A stretch of DNA of 64,000 bases, from NCBI GenBank assembly GCA_944470555.2, contig OX104131.1, forward strand, positions 17,600,515 to 17,664,514, read 5' to 3'. The notes beneath the pieces are model-generated. The model ran no database searches and had not been told where the DNA came from. It saw only the letters and a program-made list of their open reading frames with translations. This DNA comes from Heterobilharzia americana (lineage: Eukaryota; Platyhelminthes; Trematoda; Strigeidida; Schistosomatidae). Both the position numbers and the translations under genes were made by a program. This document shows, in pieces, positions 56,736 to 64,000 of this stretch (positions within the stretch are counted from its first letter, which is position 1; each line of letters starts with the position of its first letter).

Positions 56736-57721
56736 AGAAATATGCACAATTATGGTATATTCTATGACATAATTAAAATTTGAATGTATAAGATTTGCTT
56801 TATCTTTACTGAGACTACACAATGCTACTGAATTCCATGGAACTTATAGATGAAGAAGGTGCCACAAGTCAAATGAAAAAAAACTACAAATTATACTGGT
56901 ATTCAGTCATAAATAAGACGAAAATCTCTAGTTTCTCATAGGTAAACATCAACCAGGCATGAAATATTCGATTTATATTCAATAACCCAATTTATCTGAT
57001 CATGTCTTCAAGGAGACTTCTCAGTGAACTATCATTTTAGTGTATTAAGTATTCAGAAATCTTTTCAGAGAGATTTTTTGGTTTGTTTGGTCTCTTCAAG
57101 AACATCATATATTGATATGACGTCAACTTTAAAAGTATTTTTGTAAATAGATGTTGAAAAAGTAGAAATGGTATGTATATAGATTTAATTTTAGTTTGCA
57201 TGAATCATCTATTGCATTTTCCTGTTGTACTAATGAAGCTTCAAGTTTTTCAATGTCATGGGATGATTGTTTCACTTTAGACGAGGCAGACAAGATACCC
57301 ATTAAGTGATAAAGAAAGTAAAAGGCGAATCAGTGGAAATTCTGTGAAAGTGAAGGAACGTAATGAGTTTCTGAAGTATCATGTTAAACCTGTTCTAACT
57401 GAGAAGAGAATGAGTATCCTTGAAGGCTGATAGGATAAAGGGGAATATTCAACTTCGTATTAGATAAGTCTATGCGTAAATAATATTCATCCAAATCACC
57501 ATTATTTGAAACTTCATACTTAAATACGATAGACGACATAGAATCCCTAGTAACAGAAGATATCAGCTGCAGAATGATTTAGTGTCTTCAATGAGTAGAT
57601 ATGTCTTCGTGTTTCTCAGATACACAGAAAATATGTATTCAGTTATTCTGCTGTTAACTGAACTTTCCTCAAATAAAAGCTCCTCCCTTCGTCTAAAACC
57701 TTCTAATTTTCTAAATAACTC
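56736..57721. other. No gene recognised
   Basis: Unassigned AT-rich DNA. Confidence 0.35.
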
Positions 57722-57948
57722 CCAAATACTAATGATGGATTGTGGCTAGCAGTGGAATCCAGGATGCGCATTCCAACTTCCTTTGGACTTGTCTGCTGGA
57801 TGTACCTGTTTCCCAGTAAGTGAGGTTGTTCTCACCGGCATTCGTACTCGGAGCGATCGCTTCAAACGACAGGGCGTTGTCCACTACACACCAAGCCACG
57901 ATTGACATTCCTTATGCGACGTGTATAGTTTCAGCATAGTTCTTTTTA
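57722..57948 (-). mobile_element. Sm-alpha-type hammerhead SINE, minus strand
   Basis: The minus strand carries the AACCTCACTTACTGGGAAAC block, GTACATCCAG, a hammerhead region and the 3' end CTGGATTCCACTGCTAGCC. The core reads CAGACAA (rc of 57790-57796) in place of CUGAUGA and GGAA in place of GAAA, so it is inactive. Stem I (CAUCCAG/CUGGAU) is still paired. Confidence 0.7.
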
Positions 57949-58110
57949 TATCATACCGTCATTGATTGGACCGAATTGATCGATCTCTAGCCACGATCCA
58001 TCATTAATATAATTAGAACACAGATAGTATCGAGGCATCCTCACAGGAGCCCATATGCCGATACAGACTGATCAATTCGGTCGAATCAACGACGGTATGA
58101 TATAAAAACA
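57949..58110. repeat. Palindromic junction between two Sm-alpha units
   Basis: TTTATATCATACCGTC and GACCGAATTGATC on the left are mirrored by GATCAATTCGGTCGA and GACGGTATGATATAAA on the right. The arms are about 42 bp around a loop of about 75 bp. The arms look like shared 5' leaders of the flanking, oppositely oriented Sm-alpha units. Confidence 0.7.
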
Positions 58111-58390
58111 ATTATACTAACCCCCAGATACTATTTACTGATATGCTTTTAATTCTCCACTGTTTTACTAGATAAAATTGTTCAACCTCTATCGTGTCTC
58201 ACTGGCGTAATGAACAAAGCCTTGGTGTTTGAAACGATGGGTACAAGGTTCGAGTTTCACTGGAAACAACATCACTCACTGCGGTGCATGCACAGTCGGC
58301 TGAAGAGCCCAAAGTGAGATGAAACGCATGTCCTGGGTTCCTCTGCTTGTCAGAACCAGGTAACTTATCACAACTCCCAAATACCTTAGT
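58111..58390 (+). mobile_element. Sm-alpha-type hammerhead SINE, plus strand
   Basis: It has the same leader as 20090-20340 (GATATGCTTTTAATTCTCC, GTTCAACCTCT), the B box GGTTCGAGTTTC, the CATCACTCACTG block and a hammerhead region. CTGAAGA is at 58300-58306 and GAAA at 58321-58324. The core is present, but stem II has mismatches and stem I is poorly paired. Confidence 0.75.
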
Positions 58391-58994
58391 GCAGAAGGTT
58401 CGAAATGTTTGGAAATCTGATCAAAATGAAGCCATATTCTAAACAAGTTTCAGTGAAAGAGCATAAGAAGTAACCATATGGTATTTTGAAGAATAAGCAT
58501 TTGCAGTTGGTCTGCCCTGATTAGAGCGCTCGTATTGGCTTCATAGATATTGTAGACTACTTTGTAAAGATGCCATCCATCAATATAAATTTGAACAGTG
58601 TGGGATGATGAGTCTGCAAATGATTTACAAATTACACGACCCACGCTGGCATTTCAAACAGCTGAGTAGTTTTTCAACTGCCCAAATGTGGTGTCAACAC
58701 ACTTTCTGTCGGAAAGAACCCAACCAAGATCACAAGATGTAAACTATGATACAGAATTGTCATGAACTAACTTAATACACTACCAAACAAACTGATTACC
58801 GTGAAACCATTCAGGCTGATCTGTAGATTTCATCACCTATATAAGAGTGATCTGATCCCTGGAAGGTGGTTCCACTCATTTCAAGCCCAGCTTATGAGCG
58901 GAATGCCAGGACGAATTAGACTCATAATGCTGCATACAACATTGATGATCTTGGCTTTAAACTATCGAAACGGCTATCTAGTTTTCAGATTACT
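58391..58994. other. No gene recognised
   Basis: Unassigned DNA. Confidence 0.35.
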
Positions 58995-59095
58995 CTATTA
59001 TTATTATTATTACTATTATTTGATCTTTGGGTTCCTAGTGGAACATAGGGCTTCAGTAGCACCCCTCCTGCACACTCTGTTCTCTGCAATCATTT
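58995..59095 (-). mobile_element. RTE-clade LINE extreme 3' fragment
   Basis: A (TTA)n-like tract is followed on the + strand by TTTGGGTTCCTAGTGGAACA and TAGGGCTTCAGTAGCACC, the reverse of the RTE 3' end. About 100 bp only. Confidence 0.8.
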
Positions 59096-59559
59096 GGAAA
59101 ATTCAAACAATTTTCAAAATAAACTACTTCACAAAATTCAACCGAATAAAAGGAATACTCTGATTTTGAAAAAGATGATGAATATGTCACTCATCAGCCC
59201 TAAGTTATTTCATCAGTTATGACCATATAGTCCTTCCATCTCTTGTCTATATGGATTTTTGAAAGTAGACAGATAGAATCTTCCACTATATAGAAATTTG
59301 GGTATGAACAACTCATCATAGCACACCGTCACTAAGTTCTTCAATATTATCCAACTAACTAGAAAACACCTAGATACTCATAATTTGTTGGACTCCCTTG
59401 ACTTTGTTGATTGAATAAATGGTATCTATTTATGCGGTAAGTAAAATTCATTTTCTGGATGAAGCTTGCACCTCTGCTAATGTCTCACTTGAGGAAATAA
59501 TCTGTCTTCTAGTTGACTTCATTTAAAGTAACACGCTCTATGTTGGTACTTTCAGGAAA
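59096..59559. other. No gene recognised
   Basis: Unassigned DNA upstream of the deleted RTE insertion. Confidence 0.35.
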
Positions 59560-60013
59560 TGTACAGACTAAATTATTGTTATTTTTTTCTCCTTGGGTTC
59601 CTAGTAGAACATAGGGATTCAGTAGCACACCTCCATTGCACTCTCTTCTCTGCAGTCTTTTGAACCTCACTTTACGACTGCCCAGAATCTGGGCAGCCTT
59701 GCTAGGTTTATACATGGTGCGGACATTCCATGTCTCCATCCTTACTTTCGCTTTCATCGAGAGAAGATACATCGGCCGACTGGCTTCCCGAAGGCTTTCA
59801 CCAACCACAGTCATTTTATCTCTCCGAATCCAGTGAGGGATAAGTTTGTTTGTATTTTGTACAATTTCTTTGTGCTTTGAAGTTTCTTTAGCGATTGGAT
59901 TGGTTTCCTGGGGTGGGGTTGCTAGCTCTGTGCCCAAACTTCGCTGTTTATGCGAGCTTAGGACCGGCTAGTAACTAGTGAGCTAGTTATCCAGGCGAGG
60001 TGTACAGACTAAA
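59560..60013 (-). mobile_element. Internally deleted RTE derivative (428 bp) with perfect 13-bp TSD
   Basis: TGTACAGACTAAA flanks the insert (59560-59572 and 60001-60013), which is 59573-60000 on the minus strand. It starts ACACCTCGCCTGG/ACCTCGCC as the full-length RTE does, keeps the leader and the first APE codons (KAKVRMETWNVRTMYKPSKA), then jumps near 59685 straight to the last 100 bp or so of the element (GAGGTTCAAAAGACTGCAG to AGGAACCCAAGGAG) and a short T/A tail. An open frame of 142 codons spans the junction, but no catalytic domain remains. Both ends needed for mobilisation in trans are kept, so it behaves like a LINE-derived non-autonomous element. Confidence 0.9.
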
Positions 60014-60345
60014 GGATGGTATAAAATCAGATTCACTGATCAGTGCTGATGACTTTATGGTAAATCTAGAGAAGACTGTTTCCAGCTCAAGCGTGCACTT
60101 TTTCACTCGAATATAAGATAAACACTTTTATAAACCACGTTTATCAAACGTCGTGAAAGTACTGACAGTGGAGCTGTAGTCAATAAGTTTTATGATTGTC
60201 ACCAGTCGATCAACTTGACATTAGAACTCAAAATGGACTGGAAGTTCCATCTTCTCAATGTTCTATGGAGAAAGAGATTGGATGGTTCTCCACAGCGATC
60301 AATCTACAGCAAACCCTATGCAGAATGAACAACATGATTTTTTGA
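60014..60345 (+). pseudogene. LINE RT fragment, possible Jockey/CR1 group
   Basis: Across frames, SLISADDFMVNLEKTVSS resembles an RT catalytic box (ADD). HFFTRI and, further on, LTLELKMDWKFHLLNVLW recall the FLGL..D.KL.W..H block that follows RT in these LINEs. It is short and stop-ridden. The deleted RTE inserted just upstream of it. Confidence 0.4.
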
Positions 60346-61070
60346 AGCTAGACTAAGCAAAAAGAAAAATCTGATTCATTCTTTGTCATCAGGAATCAAA
60401 TGAAATGCCATGGTTAATGAATTGAAAAGATTTCAACAGATTCTCACACAGAAGACGTACACATCCAAGTTTATTAAGAACTTGAAAATAAAGTAATGTA
60501 ATACTGAAAATATACAAACATTTCCTTAGAAGACTATACTTACGAACACTTATTTCAAATGTGATATGGCAGCTGGAGTGTAATGGACCCAAAGAAATGT
60601 CAAGTAATTGCTACTACTTCTGCAATTTGAAGGATCCTGAACCGAGTACTTTTTGGTAAGGTTGATGGGAACCCGGCGCACAATGGAAAATAACCACTTC
60701 ACATCTCGATCGGGAATGTATAAATTCATCAGCATCCTGCCCTTGATAATCTAATTCCATACTGTAGATAACCTTTCTTCTCCATAATCTGAAATAATTT
60801 TGACAAATTCTCTCAACTTGTGTTGTCCTTCTTAGTTCATTTCATCCAACTCTCATAAACACCTTCCTATTGTTTTATTAAACTATCGCCTACTCCGTAT
60901 AATCACTTAGATAATCAAATTATTTTGAATTGAGTCCTAGTAACAATTGACTGCATCATAACCGTTTACACACGACTTTTCACAACCGACTTCCTCAACT
61001 GTATAATGTATCATTAACTAACTGATGAGTGAAATCTCTACATTGCTGACGCGTAATTCCTCAGTATGTA
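60346..61070. other. No gene recognised
   Basis: Unassigned DNA. The minus-strand frames at 60389-60735 show no family signature. Confidence 0.35.
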
Positions 61071-61560
61071 CGTGTAACTCAGTCTGTTCTACTGCATGGC
61101 AGTGAAACATGGCCATTGAAGATGGAAGACATGAGGAGGCTTCAAGTGTTTGACCACCGTTGCCTTCGAAGTGTAGGCCGTATTCTGTGGTGTCACCACG
61201 TGAGTAATGCAGAAGTCAGGTATAGAGTTTTAGGGAGTAGAGGTGAATTAGTTGACGAGGTTATGAACCTTTATCGATTGAGATGGTTGGGACACGTACT
61301 ACGTATGCTCAGCCACCGATTGCCTCTCCACACAATGTTGTCCGAAGTAGGTGCAGGCTGGAAAAGGGCTCGAGGTGGCCAGGCTAAAACATCGCATCAA
61401 TGCATGAAGTCTCATCATTTTGTCATTCTTCCTTTCTTTCTTCTCGTATTTTATATTTCCTTCGACTGAATTTTCTCTTCTCCATCTTCCACTTCACTAC
61501 CTTTCCACTTGATGTACTGATATGAGGTGTGGCAACTCGGACAGTTACTCAGTGATGCCT
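61071..61560 (+). pseudogene. LINE C-terminal region, best-preserved copy in the window
   Basis: From about 61077 the frame reads QSVLLHGSETWPLKMEDMRR, LQVFDHRCLRSVGRILWCHH, VSNAEVRYRVLGSRGELVDE, LYRLRWLGHVLRMLSHRLP and GWKRARGGQAKTSHQCMKS before diverging. It defines the tail found in broken form at 16995-17430 and 41525-41700. The 3' UTR block GAGGTGTGGCAACTCGGAC follows. The upstream RT is missing. Confidence 0.75.
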
Positions 61561-61576
61561 GGTCCTATGTTGATAC

Positions 61577-61602
61577 TGATGATGATGATGGTGATGGTGA
61601 TG
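61577..61602. repeat. (GAT/GGT)n microsatellite
   Basis: Short GATGATGATGATGGTGATGG tract, read directly. Confidence 0.85.
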
Positions 61603-64000
61603 TATAACTCGAGGACCTGATGAAGCAGAAGATTTTGAGAAAACTACAGCGGGTTGCTTCAACCTTGGGCTACCAAATTTATCCATCGAACATTTTCAAT
61701 CAGATTCTTCTCTTTCAATTTGTTGTAATCATTTAAATATATCCTTTGAATGTATCATGCACCCTTGCAAATTTCTAAACTGTTTCCAAAGCTCCATTTG
61801 TAGAGTCAATAACAAAGCAGAGAAAAAATGTTACGTCATATGGAAATGGACTTTTTGGTGTGAAAAAGTACACCATATTTCTATCCGTCAGATGCTTAGC
61901 TTGAGTTGCAGATTTTTATACCATCTGAATGAAGCGCCACCAACAAAATTACGCTTGCATTTCTGTTGATTCTTCATTATAGATAGGATGTCCAACCACA
62001 AGCAGCTGCTCACTTCACATTATTGCCTTGAATACTATTATTATTATTAGCATGATTCCGAAGCAATAACCAGTTCGTTTGAAAGTGAATTTGTTGAGAA
62101 ATTACCTGCTGAGAATTGCATACTGTCATACATATTATTTGGAATAAAGCGACTATCATTATCATTGCTATTATTATTAGAAAAATATTCTTTGTTCATT
62201 CAAATGGATTTTAGTACGAGTTTGCAAACTGAGCACAGCAGTGATACTAGTAGTTTATCAATTTAAATGAGTTTCTTTGTATAGAAGGATATTTAACCTC
62301 CCATTCTACAATGGCTTTAATTTTACTTTTCTATTCCTAATATATACAATTATTCAATTCCCTATAATCAGCTTCATCATTATTCTTACTTCACTCCTTC
62401 CTCCCTACATTCTCAAATGTCATATTTTTCTTTTCAAGTTCATCATCTTTTACATCATCATTGTGTCTTGTCTGTAAAAACCGAATCCAGCACTACATGA
62501 GTGATGCAACGCTATCTTATTATTCAGTAATAAAAGAGCATCATCGCAACAAAGTCTCTTCATTGACTTGTCTCTCTTCACTTCACAACTTAACAAGCAT
62601 CTTTCGATGTTTAATGAAGATTTTGGTTAGTAAGATCAAAATGTGAGCTCCTGACTAATACATACAAATACGAAAACTGTATTCTGAGTTGCCTGTTTAC
62701 TGCTTCTAGTCATTCATGATCATTATTACACGACATTACTCAATCTATTGGATAGATTAAAAACTGTATTGATAGAATGTGTTAAACAAATACAGCTGGA
62801 GTGGTCGTTGTACCAGAAGTGCAGTATTATTCTGGGTTTTATTCGCGCAGAGTAACGACAGTTATCGAACAGCCATCGCCTCAAGTTTATTCATTAACGT
62901 TGTGTTGTGCAGATATATGTAGACAACTTTGCTAGCCAGATCAGAAAAATCAAAACACGAGATGGCTGTCTTGTGCGTGTCTTGTGGCCGAGCTCATCAG
63001 CGCCGTACTCAGATAAATTCAACTCACAGAGGTGAATTAGATCACATCACCTGAATAAAGCTAGCTGACTTCTACAGACAGGTATGCCTAAAACAGTGGA
63101 TGATTAACAAATTACTAGCTTGTTTGTCACTACTCAAGTTGTCTAGTAGTAGTATAGTTCTTTATTATATGATACTTTTGGTTCAGAGAGACAACACTTT
63201 ATGGTCTTGGCTGGGCAGTTTCTAACGGATACCCTATTAACTGGCAGAACATTTGGGCAGCTGAAGAACTAATCAGTTATTTGAATTGTCAACATGGACT
63301 GTTCAGTTTCTAAATCATTTTCAAATTGATCATTCTAAGTGTAATACTATCTGACGGTAAAAGAACAACCATTTATCAACCCACACATTAAACATTAAAT
63401 CCAATGAGTAAACTGGAATGAAACTCTTTCTGCCACTCTCTTTATTTGCGTATGTGTGTGCAGACAGAATGCTAACTAATTACAAAAAACCACTCCAAAA
63501 CATTCAGATGGCATATGTGTAGGCACGCAGTTAATTTTAACTACAATATGGTATAAAAACGTTTCACCTTCACATCAACAACGTGACTTCTACACGTGTA
63601 GACGGTAAATTTTTCTACAAACGCTTCAAACCTATTAATTATTAATACCAACAAAGTGACACTTAATCACAGTGTTGTAAACAGCCCTTAAATTCAAAGT
63701 GGCATGATATTTTCAAAGGTGATAATGGGATATATAAACCAACGAGTTGAAAGTAGTAAGGGAAATCAGACAAACTGTTGGTAATACGTGGAAACTATAG
63801 TAGAATGTTATTCCACATTTGATTCATTTATTTCACATAACACATTGTCATAAACTATTGTTGACTTGATAATGTTTCCAGCATCAATTATACCTTAAAC
63901 GCATATAAACGTAAACACACTACTTTTGACATCTAACTTCTGTAGCTCTACTATCTCATATTCTCTGTTTCGACTATTATTGCTATTACTATAATTATTT
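61603..64000. other. No gene recognised
   Basis: AT-rich DNA with TTA runs near 62037 and 62165 and pyrimidine-rich stretches at 62300-62480. A fragment at 62085 (GTGAATTTGTTGAGAA) resembles the repeat at 4862-4940. The 62820-63060 part is less AT-rich, but no exon or element could be identified. Confidence 0.35.

Overview
The window looks like accessory nuclear DNA from a schistosome-type trematode, most likely Schistosoma. It is AT-rich with almost no coding capacity of its own. It is crowded with element classes known from schistosome genomes: RTE-clade LINEs of the SR2 type, a CR1/SR1-like LINE, several lineages of Penelope-like elements (PLEs) with a reverse transcriptase plus GIY-YIG nuclease, and hammerhead-ribozyme SINE-like elements of the Sm-alpha type. 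There are no bacterial genes, operons, rRNA genes or CRISPR arrays.

Host genes: only two segments look like real host exons, both terminal exons on the + strand. One (4349-4528) encodes a membrane segment and a polar tail, possibly the end of a MARVEL-type four-pass protein. The other (39822-39915) encodes the acidic end of a protein I do not recognise. Other exons must lie outside the window or be too short to see, so much of the DNA here is probably intronic or intergenic.

Layout: 0.2-1.9 kb, two PLE relics head to head plus a hammerhead SINE arm. 4.3-4.5 kb, host exon. 6.1-7.4 kb, PLE on the minus strand. 8.5 kb, a 140-bp palindrome. 8.8-12.3 kb, decayed RTE LINE (-). 12.8-13.6 kb, another inverted PLE relic. 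14-21 kb, tRNA-like repeats, LINE 3' ends, an Sm-alpha copy and microsatellites. 21.6-24.1 kb, RTE fragment fused to a PLE tail, then fold-back hammerhead units. 24.7-31 kb, mostly unassigned DNA with an Sm-alpha copy carrying the best Sm-alpha hammerhead core. 32-37 kb, RTE, PLE, CR1/SR1-like and RTE copies in series. 38-39.4 kb, a nearly complete PLE (-). 39.8 kb, host exon. 41.5-49 kb, LINE, RTE and PLE tails and hammerhead SINE units. 50.1-53.4 kb, a full-length RTE LINE bounded by a perfect 13-bp target-site duplication (TSD). 53.8-58.4 kb, SINEs, a fold-back hammerhead unit with TSD, and two Sm-alpha units head to head. 58.9-61.6 kb, RTE remnants including a 428-bp internally deleted derivative with perfect TSD, and other LINE tails. 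61.6-64 kb, nothing recognised.

How the parts relate: the RTE LINE encodes an APE-type endonuclease and a reverse transcriptase, and TSDs of 12-14 bp flank RTE copies, the deleted RTE derivative and the hammerhead fold-back units. This suggests that a LINE enzyme mobilised the non-coding units in trans. The most notable structure is a fold-back unit of about 530-550 bp (22552-23102 and, inverted, 54432-54959). It carries tRNA-like A and B boxes and a hammerhead-ribozyme sequence in each of its two inverted arms. Diverged copies keep stem I by compensatory changes. All element coding regions seen here are broken by stops, frameshifts or catalytic-site substitutions.
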